From Gaiella sp. (GTDB lineage: Bacteria; Actinomycetota; Thermoleophilia; Gaiellales; Gaiellaceae), in contig JAOSJZ010000001.1 of assembly GCA_027493885.1 (NCBI GenBank), positions 2,040,622-2,104,621 of the forward strand: DNA of 64,000 nt. Direction: 5' to 3'. The position numbers were made by a program, and so were the translations under genes. Below, piece after piece: positions 39,114 to 47,605 of this stretch. Below the pieces are notes generated by a model, which did not search any database, was not told the origin of the DNA, and saw only the letters and a program-made list of their open reading frames with translations. The stretch's first letter is position 1. Each line of letters starts with the position of its first letter.

Positions 39114-39484
39114 TCACCGTCGAGCGGAGCGACTTCGTCTCGGTCCCCGTCACCGACCTCGAGCGCTCGACGCGGTTCTACCGCGACACGCTCGGCCTCG
39201 AGCAGATCGGCCACGGCGACTGGCCCGAGTTCTCCCTCGGCGAGAACGTCTCGCTGTACCTGCTCGATCCGACGAACATCGGGCAGGAGTTCCGCGGCCC
39301 CCACACGGCTCCGATCGCGCTGCGCGTCCCCGACGTCGAGGAGGCACGCAACGCGCTCGAGGCAAAGGACGTCGTCTTCGCGGGCGAGACGTTCGACACC
39401 GGCGTCTGCCACATGGCGCACTTCCACGACCCCGACGGCAACACGCTGATGCTCCACCGGAGGTATGCGCCGCATGAGAGCTGA
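39110..39484 (+). CDS. VOC-family (glyoxalase-like) protein 2
   Basis: FVSVPVTDLERSTRFYRDTLGLEQIGHGDW...GVCHMAHFHDPDGNTLMLHRRYAP; overlaps neighbour on both sides. Confidence 0.9.
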   Translation: MITVERSDFVSVPVTDLERSTRFYRDTLGLEQIGHGDWPEFSLGENVSLYLLDPTNIGQEFRGPHTAPIALRVPDVEEARNALEAKDVVFAGETFDTGVCHMAHFHDPDGNTLMLHRRYAPHES

Positions 39485-40637
39485 GCTGCTCGAGCGCTAT
39501 CGCTCGCTGGCGCTGCCGACCACGCGGGACGAGCACTGGCGCTTCACCAACCTCGAGGGCTTCGACCCGGACGCGTGGAGCGTGGAGGCGGCGGCCGCGG
39601 CCGTGGTGCCGTCGATGCTCGACCTCGACGTCGCCGCGTCGGCGACGATCGACGAGGCCGGCGTGCACGTCTCGACCCCGGTCGAGGGCGTCCGCTTCGA
39701 GCCGCTGACCGACGACAACCCGCTCGTCGGCTCGCTCGTGCAGCCGGACGACAAGCTCCGCGCCCACAACGCGGCCGTCTGGGAGCACGGGCTGCTCGTC
39801 CACGTGGCCGCGGGCGTCGAGCTCTCCGAGCCGCTCTACCTGCGTGTCGCGAGCGGCATGCCGGGCGGCTCGCTCTTCTGGCGCGTCCTGGTGGTCGCCG
39901 AGCCCGCCTCGCGCTTCACGCTCGTCCAGGAGCTGACCTCCGCAACCGAGGACCTCGAGGCGTACGTCAACGGCGTCGTCGAGGTTGTCGTCCGCGACCA
40001 TGCCAAGGCGGAGATCGTGAACGTGCAGCGGCTGTCGCGGGCCTCGTGGCTCTTCGCCTCCTGCCACGCGCGCGTCGAGCGCGACGCCGAGCTCGACTGG
40101 GTCGAGGGCGGCTTCGGCTCCGCCCGGGGGAAGGTGTGGGTCCAGAACGACCTCGCCGACCACGGTGCGACCTCCCGTGTCACCGGCGCGTACTTCGCCG
40201 ACGGCTCGCAGCACCTCGACTACGACACCTACCAGCTCCACCAGGCGCCCGACACGACGTCGGACTTCGCCTTCAAGGGCGCGCTGCGCGATACCGCGGC
40301 GACCGTCTGGCGCGGGATGATCCGCGTCGAGGAGGGCGCGCAGAAGACGAACGCCTACCAGGAGAACCGCAACCTCCTGCTCTCGAAGACCGCGACCGCC
40401 AACTCGATCCCCGGCCTCGAGATCCTCGCGAACGACGTGCGCTGCACGCACGGCGCCACGCTCTCCCAGGTCGACCGCGAGCAGCTCTTCTACCTGATGG
40501 CGCGCGGTCTACCGCGTCCCGACGCCGAGCGGCTGATCGTGCGCGGCTTCTTCCAGGACGTGCTCGACCGGATCGAGCTCGAGCCTGTGCGCGAGGCGCT
40601 CGGCGCCGCGCTCGAGGCGCGCATCCCGCAGGCGTGA
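39474..40637 (+). CDS. sufD: Fe-S cluster assembly protein SufD
   Basis: DEHWRFTNLEGFDPDAW...NRNLLLSKTATANSIPGLEILANDVRCTHGATLSQVDREQLFYLMARGLPRPDAERLIVRGFF. Confidence 0.95.
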   Translation: MRAELLERYRSLALPTTRDEHWRFTNLEGFDPDAWSVEAAAAAVVPSMLDLDVAASATIDEAGVHVSTPVEGVRFEPLTDDNPLVGSLVQPDDKLRAHNAAVWEHGLLVHVAAGVELSEPLYLRVASGMPGGSLFWRVLVVAEPASRFTLVQELTSATEDLEAYVNGVVEVVVRDHAKAEIVNVQRLSRASWLFASCHARVERDAELDWVEGGFGSARGKVWVQNDLADHGATSRVTGAYFADGSQHLDYDTYQLHQAPDTTSDFAFKGALRDTAATVWRGMIRVEEGAQKTNAYQENRNLLLSKTATANSIPGLEILANDVRCTHGATLSQVDREQLFYLMARGLPRPDAERLIVRGFFQDVLDRIELEPVREALGAALEARIPQA

Positions 40638-40641
40638 CCGC

Positions 40642-41295
40642 ATGGCGTGTTCGTGCTGCGCGGGTGAGGCCCTCGACATCTTCGGCGAGAAGAGCGCCCG
40701 GCGCGCGCTCCGCCGCTACCTCCGCAATGGGCTCGGCGGTGCCGATGCGAAGCGGATCGCGGCCTGGGCCGCGGACGGCGGTCTCGGCGGCGCAACGGTC
40801 ATCGAGATCGGCGGCGGAATCGGACAGCTCCAGGCCGAGCTCGTCTCTCGCGGCGCCGAGCGCGGCACCGTGGTCGAGGTGGTCGCCGGCTACGAACGCC
40901 CTGCCCGAGAGCTCGCGGACGCACTCGGGATCACCGACCGCAGCACGTTCCTGCTCGCCGACCTCGTCGAGACGCCCGACGCGGTCGTTCCCGCCGACAT
41001 CGTGGTCCTGCGGCGGGTCGTGTGCTGCTCGCCGGTCGGGCCATCCGTGCTCGCCGCCGCGGCAAGCCGGACGCGCCGCACGTTGCTCTCGAGCTACCCG
41101 CGCGACCGCCCCGCCGTCCGCGCCGTGATCCGGCTTCAGAACGCGGTGCTCGCCCTGATGCGCAAGCGCTTCCGCATCTTCGTGCACCCGCCTGGCGAGC
41201 TCGCACGGGCGGCGGAGGAACACGGCCTGCGCCTCACGAGAATCAGCCGGGACGCCGTCTGGGAGACGGCGCAGTTCGACGTCGCCGCATCCTGA
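40642..41295 (+). CDS. SAM-dependent methyltransferase-like protein
   Basis: CSCCAGEALDIFGEKSARRALRRYLRNGL...TVIEIGGGIGQLQAELVSRGAERGTVVEV. Confidence 0.75.
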   Translation: MACSCCAGEALDIFGEKSARRALRRYLRNGLGGADAKRIAAWAADGGLGGATVIEIGGGIGQLQAELVSRGAERGTVVEVVAGYERPARELADALGITDRSTFLLADLVETPDAVVPADIVVLRRVVCCSPVGPSVLAAAASRTRRTLLSSYPRDRPAVRAVIRLQNAVLALMRKRFRIFVHPPGELARAAEEHGLRLTRISRDAVWETAQFDVAAS

Positions 41296-41351
41296 CACAT
41301 TCCTGACACGCCCCTCAGGCTCTCCTGACGCACCCCTCGTAGGGTCGGCCT

Positions 41352-41408
41352 ATGCGCTTCATCGCCATTCTCGGCCTCGTCACCGCGATCCTGATCCTGG
41401 TTCTCTAG
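41352..41408 (+). CDS. Putative 18-aa hydrophobic micropeptide, possibly leaderless
   Basis: ATG..TAG encoding MRFIAILGLVTAILILVL; TAGGGT -10-like box 8 nt before ATG and CTGACG upstream. Confidence 0.35.
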   Translation: MRFIAILGLVTAILILVL

Positions 41409-41457
41409 GCGCTGGCCACCACCCGGGGCGCCACGCTCCGGGGCGTAGTCTTGGCGG

Positions 41458-42072
41458 ATGGAGATCGGCCTGTTTCCGCTCGGGATCGTCCTGCTCCCGA
41501 CCGAGCAGGTGCCGCTCCACATCTTCGAGCCGCGGTACCGCGAGCTGATCGCCGAGTGCCTCGACAACGGGAAGCCGTTCGGGCTCGTCTACGCCGACGA
41601 CGACGGGCTTCGGCGCACCGGCACGCTGGCGAGCGTCGTCGAGGTGGTCGAGCGATTCGACGACGGGCGCCTGAACATCGTCGTCGAGGGGGGCGAGCGC
41701 TTCCGCCTCCTCGAGCTGACGGACGGCCGGAGCTTCCACACCGGCACCGTGGAGCCGCTGGCCGACAGCGGCGAGGCGGCCGATCCCGAGGACGTGACCC
41801 GCGGGATCCGGCTGTTCGCGCGCCTCGTCGAGCTCACCGGCGCCGAGGTCGAGGTGCCGGTGGACGAGCTCGAGCAGCCGTCCTTCTCGCTGGCGTCGCG
41901 GTTCGAGCTGGCACCGGAGCTCAAGCTGGAGCTGCTCGAGGAGGAGAGCGAGCGCGTCCGGCTGAAGCGGCTCTGCGAGATCCTCGAGACGGTTGCCGCG
42001 GCGGTGGAGCGCCAGCGCGAGACCGCCGAGCTCGCGTCGCGGAACGGGCATCCTCGCCCACGCCCCGCCTAG
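41458..42072 (+). CDS. LON N-terminal-like substrate-binding domain protein
   Basis: IGLFPLGIVLLPTEQVPLHIFEPRYRELIAECLDNGKPFGLVY. Confidence 0.9.
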   Translation: MEIGLFPLGIVLLPTEQVPLHIFEPRYRELIAECLDNGKPFGLVYADDDGLRRTGTLASVVEVVERFDDGRLNIVVEGGERFRLLELTDGRSFHTGTVEPLADSGEAADPEDVTRGIRLFARLVELTGAEVEVPVDELEQPSFSLASRFELAPELKLELLEEESERVRLKRLCEILETVAAAVERQRETAELASRNGHPRPRPA

Positions 42073-42106
42073 CGGCAGGCCGAAGGGCCCTGGCTAGGAT
42101 GGCCGT

Positions 42107-43351
42107 ATGACGTCCACAGCGCTGCCTGTCCTCGACGCGCACCGCCTGCGCGCGGATTTCGCGGTCTTCGACGACCTCGTCGACGGGCGGCCGGTCGCGT
42201 TCCTCGACTCGGCGGCGTCGACCCAGAAGCCACGCCAGGTGCTCGATCGCATGCGCACGTTCTACGAGCACGAGTACGCGAACGTCCACCGCGGCGTGTA
42301 CCGCCTCGCCGAGCGCGCCACCGAGGGCTTCGAGGGGGCTCGCCGCACGGTCGCCGGCCTGCTGAACGCGCCCTCGGAGAAGGAAGTGATCTTCACGCGC
42401 AGCGCGACCGAGGCGCTCAACCTGGTCGCGTACGCGTGGGGGCTCGACAACCTGGGGCCGGGCGACATCGTCGTGGTCACGGAGCTCGAGCATCACGCGA
42501 ACTTCGTCCCCTGGCAGTACATCGCCCACCGCACCGGCGCGAGCTTCCGCAACATCCCGATCGACGACCTGGGTGAGCTCCAGCTCGACGCGCTCGACGG
42601 GCTCGCGCGCGAGGGCAAGGTCAAGGTCGTTGCGAACAACCTCGTCTCGAACACGCTCGGGACGATCAACCCGGTCGAGAAGCTCGGCGCCTGGGCGCAC
42701 GAGCAGGGCGCGATCATGGTCGTCGACGCGGCCCAGGCGGCACCGCACCGCCGCGTCGACGTACGGACGCTCGGCGCCGACTTCGTCGCCATCTCCTCGC
42801 ACAAGCTCTGCGGCCCGAGCGGCGTCGGCGCCCTCTGGGGCAGGCGCGAGCTCCTCGAGGCGATGAGCCCGTTCAACCTCGGCGGCGAGATGATCCGCTC
42901 GGTCGGGCTCGACAGGACGACCTTCAACGAGCTGCCCTACAAGTTCGAGGCCGGCACCCCGGCGATCGCCGAGGCGGTCGGCTTCGGTGCCGCGATCGAC
43001 TACGTCTCCACGATCGGGCTCGAGACGATCGAGCGTCACGAGCATGCGCTCGTCGAGCAGGCGATGAACGCGCTCGAGGAGCTGCCGTGGGTGCAGGTCT
43101 TCGGCCCGCCACCCGACCGCCGCGCGGGAATCGTCTCCTTCGACGTCGAGGGGATTCACCCGCACGACGTCGCGCAGATCCTCGACTGGGAGGGCGTCGC
43201 CGTCCGCGCGGGTCACCACTGCACGCAGCCGCTGATGACCCGACTCGGCGTCTCCGCGACGACCCGGGCGAGCTTCTACCTCTACTCGATCCCCGAGGAG
43301 ATCGACCGCCTGATCGCCGGGCTGCACAAGGTGAAGGCGTCGCTCGGCTGA
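42107..43351 (+). CDS. sufS: Cysteine desulfurase SufS
   Basis: FLDSAASTQKPRQVLDRM, TEALNLVAYAWG, VVDAAQAAPHRRVDV, SSHKLCGPSGVGALWGRRELLE, RAGHHCTQPLM. Confidence 0.96.
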   Translation: MTSTALPVLDAHRLRADFAVFDDLVDGRPVAFLDSAASTQKPRQVLDRMRTFYEHEYANVHRGVYRLAERATEGFEGARRTVAGLLNAPSEKEVIFTRSATEALNLVAYAWGLDNLGPGDIVVVTELEHHANFVPWQYIAHRTGASFRNIPIDDLGELQLDALDGLAREGKVKVVANNLVSNTLGTINPVEKLGAWAHEQGAIMVVDAAQAAPHRRVDVRTLGADFVAISSHKLCGPSGVGALWGRRELLEAMSPFNLGGEMIRSVGLDRTTFNELPYKFEAGTPAIAEAVGFGAAIDYVSTIGLETIERHEHALVEQAMNALEELPWVQVFGPPPDRRAGIVSFDVEGIHPHDVAQILDWEGVAVRAGHHCTQPLMTRLGVSATTRASFYLYSIPEEIDRLIAGLHKVKASLG

Positions 43352-43786
43352 TGTCGGAGTTCGAGCAGCTGTACCGGGAAGTCATCCTGGACCACTACAA
43401 GGCGCCCCGGAACCACGGGGCTGCTGGAGCCACACGACGCGATCGCCGAGGGCCAGAACCCGCTCTGCGGAGACGAGGTGACGGTTTCCGTCCGCTTCGG
43501 CGACGGCGACATGATCGAGGACGTCGGCTTCGAGGGCCGCGGCTGCGCGATCAGCCAGGCCGCCACCTCGATGCTCACCGACCTCGTCAAGGGGCGCACC
43601 GCCCAGGACGTCTCGGCGATGCCCAAGGAGGAGCTCCTCGACGAGATCGGGATTCCGCTCACGCCCGTCCGGCTCAAGTGCGCCCTGCTCGGGCTCGGCG
43701 TGCTGAAGGTCGCGCTGCACCGCGCGAAGGGGACGCCCCTACCCGACGAGTGGGGCACCTCCTCCGGGGAGATCTCGCTCAGTTGA
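43351..43786 (+). CDS. sufU: Fe-S scaffold SufU (one-base frameshift at G4 run 43417-43420)
   Basis: MSEFEQLYREVILDHYKAPRNHG / LLEPHDAIAEGQNPLCGDEVTVSVRFGDGDMIEDVGFEGRGCAISQAATSMLTD. Confidence 0.92.
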
Positions 43787-44103
43787 CGGAGATCGAGGCG
43801 CTCCCACTCGAGGAGCTGCCGGACGGGTCGATGCGGCTCGTCCCGGCGGACGGCTTCACGATCGGGCTCTACCACTGCCAGGGCGAGCTCCATGCGGTCG
43901 AGGACCGCTGCACGCACGACGACGGCCCGCTGTGCGAGGGCGAGTGGGACTGCGAGGCCTGCGAGGTGGTTTGCCCGAGACACGGCTCCCGGTTCGACCT
44001 GCGCACCGGGGCCGCCCTCTCGTTGCCGGCCTACCTGCCCGTGCCGACGTTTCCCGTGCGGGTCAGGGAGGACGGAATGGTCGTGATCGACACGCGCGCC
44101 TGA
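43783..44103 (+). CDS. Rieske-type [2Fe-2S] ferredoxin
   Basis: AVEDRCTHDDGPLCEGEWDCEACEVVCPRHGSRFDLRTGAAL (CxH...CxxH); TTG start, overlaps sufU stop. Confidence 0.92.
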   Translation: MTEIEALPLEELPDGSMRLVPADGFTIGLYHCQGELHAVEDRCTHDDGPLCEGEWDCEACEVVCPRHGSRFDLRTGAALSLPAYLPVPTFPVRVREDGMVVIDTRA

Positions 44104-44180
44104 CGTCGCGCGCGCGGAGTGGGGTGAGGACGTCGAGGCGACGCCGGGCGAGTCACCGCCGATGATCTAAGCTCGGCTGC

Positions 44181-44768
44181 GTGCTCGACGACCGCGTGAG
44201 AGCCGTTCTGGGCCGCTTGGAGGCCGAGGAAGCGGCCGACCGGGCCGCCGGAATGCCCGAGACGCAGCGCTCGCTCTCCGTCGGCCCCGAGGCGGGACGG
44301 CTGCTCTTCGCGCTCGTTGCACCGAACGCCGGGTGCGAGGTGCTGGAGATCGGCGGCTCGCGCGGATACTCGACGCTCTGGCTCGCAGCGGCCGCGCGGA
44401 TCCTCGGCGGCCGCGTCGTCTCGCTCGAGAGCGACCCGGCCAAGGTCGAGGCGTGGCGCAGCAACGTCGCCGACGCCGGGCTCGAGGAGTGGGCGGAGCT
44501 CGTGGAGGGCGACGCGAAGGAGACGCTGCCGCGGCTCGAGGACGGGTTCGACGTCGTCTTCATCGACGCCTGGAAGAACGACTACGAGACGTTCTTCGCC
44601 CTCGCCCGCGGGAAGCTCGACCCGGGCGGGGTCGTCGTCGCCGACAACGTCTTCTCGAACGAGGTCGTGAAGGCGTACGCGGCGGCCCGGCAGGCCGATC
44701 CCACGCTCGTCTCGGTGACCGTACCGGTAGGGAGCGGGCTCGAGGTGACGACCGTGCTCCGTCCCTGA
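44181..44768 (+). CDS. O-methyltransferase
   Basis: VLEIGGSRGYSTLWLAAAARILGGRVVSLESDPAKVEAWRSNV...DVVFIDAWKNDYETFF. Confidence 0.92.
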   Translation: MLDDRVRAVLGRLEAEEAADRAAGMPETQRSLSVGPEAGRLLFALVAPNAGCEVLEIGGSRGYSTLWLAAAARILGGRVVSLESDPAKVEAWRSNVADAGLEEWAELVEGDAKETLPRLEDGFDVVFIDAWKNDYETFFALARGKLDPGGVVVADNVFSNEVVKAYAAARQADPTLVSVTVPVGSGLEVTTVLRP

Positions 44769-44848
44769 CCGCTGCCCGCCCGCCCGCAGCCTGCGGCCCG
44801 TCCACCCGCATTGCTATCGTGCGCCTACCGCGGAAAGGAGGTGGTCGG

Positions 44849-44893
44849 GTGTCAGATTCGTGTAGTACCGGCAGTGGAGGTGCCAGCGGGTAG
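44849..44893 (+). CDS. 14-codon mini-ORF inside the candidate RNA
   Basis: AAAGGAGG SD at 44834-44841, GTG start: (M)SDSCSTGSGGASG*. Confidence 0.4.
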   Translation: MSDSCSTGSGGASG

Positions 44894-45016
44894 AGGCGTG
44901 TCCCCGGGACCTACGGGGAATCGCCATAGCCACGCGTAGGGGACTCGCGCTCTCGCGCCGCCGACCACCTCGGTCAGGCAGGAAGCGCCTCTACCAAATC
45001 CAACGCTGGTCACCGC

Positions 45017-45055
45017 AACGTCTGGAGGCCGTCCACGGGGCGGCCTCCAGACGTT
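45017..45055. terminator. Bidirectional terminator-like hairpin between convergent genes
   Basis: AACGTCTGGAGGCCG-tccacgggg-CGGCCTCCAGACGTT, 15-bp perfect stem; no strong U tract. Confidence 0.7.
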
Positions 45056-45951
45056 CAGCGCGGCTGCGACGCAGCCGCGTGTCGCAGCTGCTCGTCGAGC
45101 CCGACGAGGTCGCCGAGCCCGAGCCGGCGCAGCGAGGCGCCGCCGTCCGTGACGACGTTGTCCGGCCCCTCGAGCATCCGCAGCTGGTCGCGCGTCAGAA
45201 GCGCCGGGGGCATCCGCTCGAAGAGCGCGGCGGGGCCGCGCGCAAGCCAGAACGGCACGTGCAGCACCGGACGCCGCGTGCCGAGCGCGAGCTTGATCCG
45301 CCGCCACAGCTCGCTCCACGTGACGGCCTCCGGGCCCCCGAGCTCGACGGGCGGGCCGCTTCCCTCCGCGTCGACGGCGAGGCGCACGGCGCGCGCGAGG
45401 TCGTCGATCCAGATCGGCTGCACGCGCTGCGTCCCCGGACCGATCACGGGCGTGACCGGGGCGAGGCGCGCGATGCGGAGAAACCGTGGCAGCGCGCCAC
45501 CGTCGGTGCCGAAGACGAAGCTCGGACGCAGCACGGCGTGGTCGACGCCCGACGAGGCGACGGCCTGCTCGGCCGCCCATTTTGCGCGGAAGAACGGGAC
45601 GGTCGCCCCGGGCCCGGCCCCGAGGGCGCTCATCAGCACGATTCGCCGGACGCCGCTCTCGCGCGCGGCCTCGACGAGGTTCCCGGTCCCGGCCGCCATC
45701 ACCCGCTCGAAGGTCGCGGGTGAGCCCTCGACGATCGCGACCAGGTGGACGATCGTGCGCATGCCGCGGGCGGCGGCGCGGAGCGAGGCCGGATCGGTCA
45801 CGTCGCCCCGCACGAGCTCGCACTCGACGCCCTCCAGCATCGCCGCGCCACGCGCCGTACGGACCATCGCGCGCACCCGTGTGCCGTCCGCCGCCAGGTC
45901 GCGCACCACGTGGCGCCCGACGAAGCCGCTCGCACCCGTGACCAGGATCAT
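45055..45951 (-). CDS. NAD(P)-binding SDR-like protein (NDUFA9-like epimerase)
   Basis: [31 protein letters not shown]...[23 protein letters not shown]. Confidence 0.93.
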   Translation of the reverse strand: MILVTGASGFVGRHVVRDLAADGTRVRAMVRTARGAAMLEGVECELVRGDVTDPASLRAAARGMRTIVHLVAIVEGSPATFERVMAAGTGNLVEAARESGVRRIVLMSALGAGPGATVPFFRAKWAAEQAVASSGVDHAVLRPSFVFGTDGGALPRFLRIARLAPVTPVIGPGTQRVQPIWIDDLARAVRLAVDAEGSGPPVELGGPEAVTWSELWRRIKLALGTRRPVLHVPFWLARGPAALFERMPPALLTRDQLRMLEGPDNVVTDGGASLRRLGLGDLVGLDEQLRHAAASQPR

Positions 45952-47549
45952 CGGTCGTCCGCGAAGTTCTGCCAGTAGCGACTCGGCGTCGGCCCGCGCT
46001 GCCCCTGGTACTTCGAGCCCAGCGTGCCCGACCCGTACGGCGTCTCCGCCGGCTCGGACATCTGCACGAACGAGAGCTGCCCGATCTTCATCCCCGGGTA
46101 GATCGTGATCGGGAGGTTCGCGACATTCGACAGCTCGAGCGTCACGTGCCCGTCGAATCCCGGGTCGATGAAGCCCGCCGTCGAATGGATCAGCAGGCCG
46201 AGCCTGCCGAGGCTCGAGTTGTGCGTCGGGATGTACGAACGCGTCACGAGGTAGAGGCCCCGCGGGGACGACACCTCGATGCAGCGCACCGGGACGCTCG
46301 GGACGTCGCGGACATCCGCAATCGCCCTGAAGCAGTGATACTTGCCGTGCTGCTTCTGCCGTGCCCGCTTGCGCGGGAGGCGGAACACCGGGCGGTCGGG
46401 TGTGAACTGAATCTGGTACTTCGGGCCACAGTCGCGGCCACGCAACATCGCTCGCTTCTGCGCAAGGGTCGGACGGAAGCCGAGACTGCTCACCAGCTCC
46501 ATCACGTCGAAGGCAAGACCCTCCCGAACGGTGGTGAGATCGCAGCGGCCGAGCTTGTCTACGTGGCCGTCGGTGTCCATCAACCCTTCGAGTAGCGCTT
46601 GCCGCTGGGCCACGCTCGCCCGGAGGTACACGAAGGGAATCCGCTTGCCAGGTGACAGCCCCGTCGATCGCAGCGTGCTGCAGAGCGAGTCGTTGGGCAT
46701 GGACCGACCAGTCGCCGGATCGCGCGAATGACCGGCCCCGCCGATCCGACTCACGAGGGGCATGGTCATCGTTGGCGCGACCGCGTAGCCGGCGAGCTCG
46801 ATCTCATCGAGGATCTCGGCGTCCGCGGACGTGATCTCGGCCTTGGTCGTCGTGCCGTCGCCGAGCCACGCGCCGAACACGTAGGGGTCGATCGGAAGCC
46901 GTCGTTGCGGGTACTCGACAGGGCCCGCGAGGTCGACCTGATGATTCCTCTCGCCTCTCACGAGCAACGACTCGTGGATCGTTTTCGTCGTCACGATCCG
47001 ACTGCGCCGGCGGCCGTACCGGCGACCGTTCTTGTCGACGGTCTCCCACTCGTGCGACGCGTCACAGACGACCGACGTGCCGTCGGAGAAGACGACCTCT
47101 TTGCAGGGGCGTCCGACCAAGGGCGGCGTCGCGCCGACGACGACCGTGGGCTCGCCGTCGGCGCCGAAGACGATGTCCCCCGGACGGACCTCCGCCATGA
47201 GCCGCCAGCCTTCGCTCGTCGGGACCTCCGTGTCGAGCGCCAGAGCCTTCCCCTCGAGCCTCGCGACGAGGTCGTCCGGGAGCGTTACGCGCTCGAGGGT
47301 CGAGCCGAGGACGAACTCGCCGGGGTGCAGGATGAAGGGCTCGGTGCCGTCGACCTCGACCAGCTCGGTGAGGTCCTCCTGCTCGGCCTTGACGTCGATG
47401 TACGGGTAGCGGGAGTTCCGGAACACGCGGAAGAGCCGGTCGACGCGCACGTCGAGGCTCGACGGCTGCATCAGTGCCGGGTCGTACGGGTCGATGCCGA
47501 TCCGGCCGGCCTCGACGAGGCGCCGGATGGCGCGGTCGGAGAGCACCAT
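45948..47549 (-). CDS. dcd: dCTP deaminase containing an in-frame intein
   Basis: Exteins (101 + 89 aa): [43 protein letters not shown]...DLVARLEGK + [50 protein letters not shown]... Confidence 0.95.
   Translation of the reverse strand: MVLSDRAIRRLVEAGRIGIDPYDPALMQPSSLDVRVDRLFRVFRNSRYPYIDVKAEQEDLTELVEVDGTEPFILHPGEFVLGSTLERVTLPDDLVARLEGKALALDTEVPTSEGWRLMAEVRPGDIVFGADGEPTVVVGATPPLVGRPCKEVVFSDGTSVVCDASHEWETVDKNGRRYGRRRSRIVTTKTIHESLLVRGERNHQVDLAGPVEYPQRRLPIDPYVFGAWLGDGTTTKAEITSADAEILDEIELAGYAVAPTMTMPLVSRIGGAGHSRDPATGRSMPNDSLCSTLRSTGLSPGKRIPFVYLRASVAQRQALLEGLMDTDGHVDKLGRCDLTTVREGLAFDVMELVSSLGFRPTLAQKRAMLRGRDCGPKYQIQFTPDRPVFRLPRKRARQKQHGKYHCFRAIADVRDVPSVPVRCIEVSSPRGLYLVTRSYIPTHNSSLGRLGLLIHSTAGFIDPGFDGHVTLELSNVANLPITIYPGMKIGQLSFVQMSEPAETPYGSGTLGSKYQGQRGPTPSRYWQNFADDR
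46218..47246 (-). other. Intein (343 aa) with LAGLIDADG-type endonuclease motifs, Ala at position 1
   Basis: [31 protein letters not shown] (block A), [11 protein letters not shown] (block B), [17 protein letters not shown] and [12 protein letters not shown] (LAGLIDADG-like), [25 protein letters not shown] (blocks F/G). Confidence 0.93.
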
Positions 47550-47605
47550 CGACGCGGATCGTAGAGCGCGGGCTCGCTCGACGCCGTGCTCGATCCCCTA
47601 CACTC

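Larger units (their letters stand above)
44834..45055 (+). ncRNA. Candidate structured RNA with SD, 14-codon mini-ORF and interleaved stems
   Basis: Stem A 44838-44848 (GAGGTGGTCGG) / 44961-44971 (CCGACCACCTC); stem B 44889-44898 (GGTAGAGGCG) / 44986-44995 (CGCCTCTACC); both perfect and order A-B-A'-B'; ends in 15-bp hairpin. Confidence 0.55.

Noticed and set aside
43351-43786. Programmed frameshift in sufU
   Set aside because: Break occurs in a plain GGGG run without a conserved slippery-site/stimulator arrangement and the same kind of break affects many unrelated genes; a sequencing indel is more likely.
44966-44990. SRP (4.5S) RNA-like GGTCAGGCAGGAAGC
   Set aside because: Resembles the GGTCAGG..GGAAG loop but lacks the GNAGCAGC part and the surrounding helix 8 pairing; considered chance similarity within the candidate RNA.
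44834-45055. tmRNA interpretation of the structured RNA with a mini-ORF
   Set aside because: No tRNA-like Ala acceptor, no GGTTCGA T-loop, and the peptide SDSCSTGSGGASG does not resemble an ALAA-type degradation tag; a strong SD is also not expected in tmRNA.
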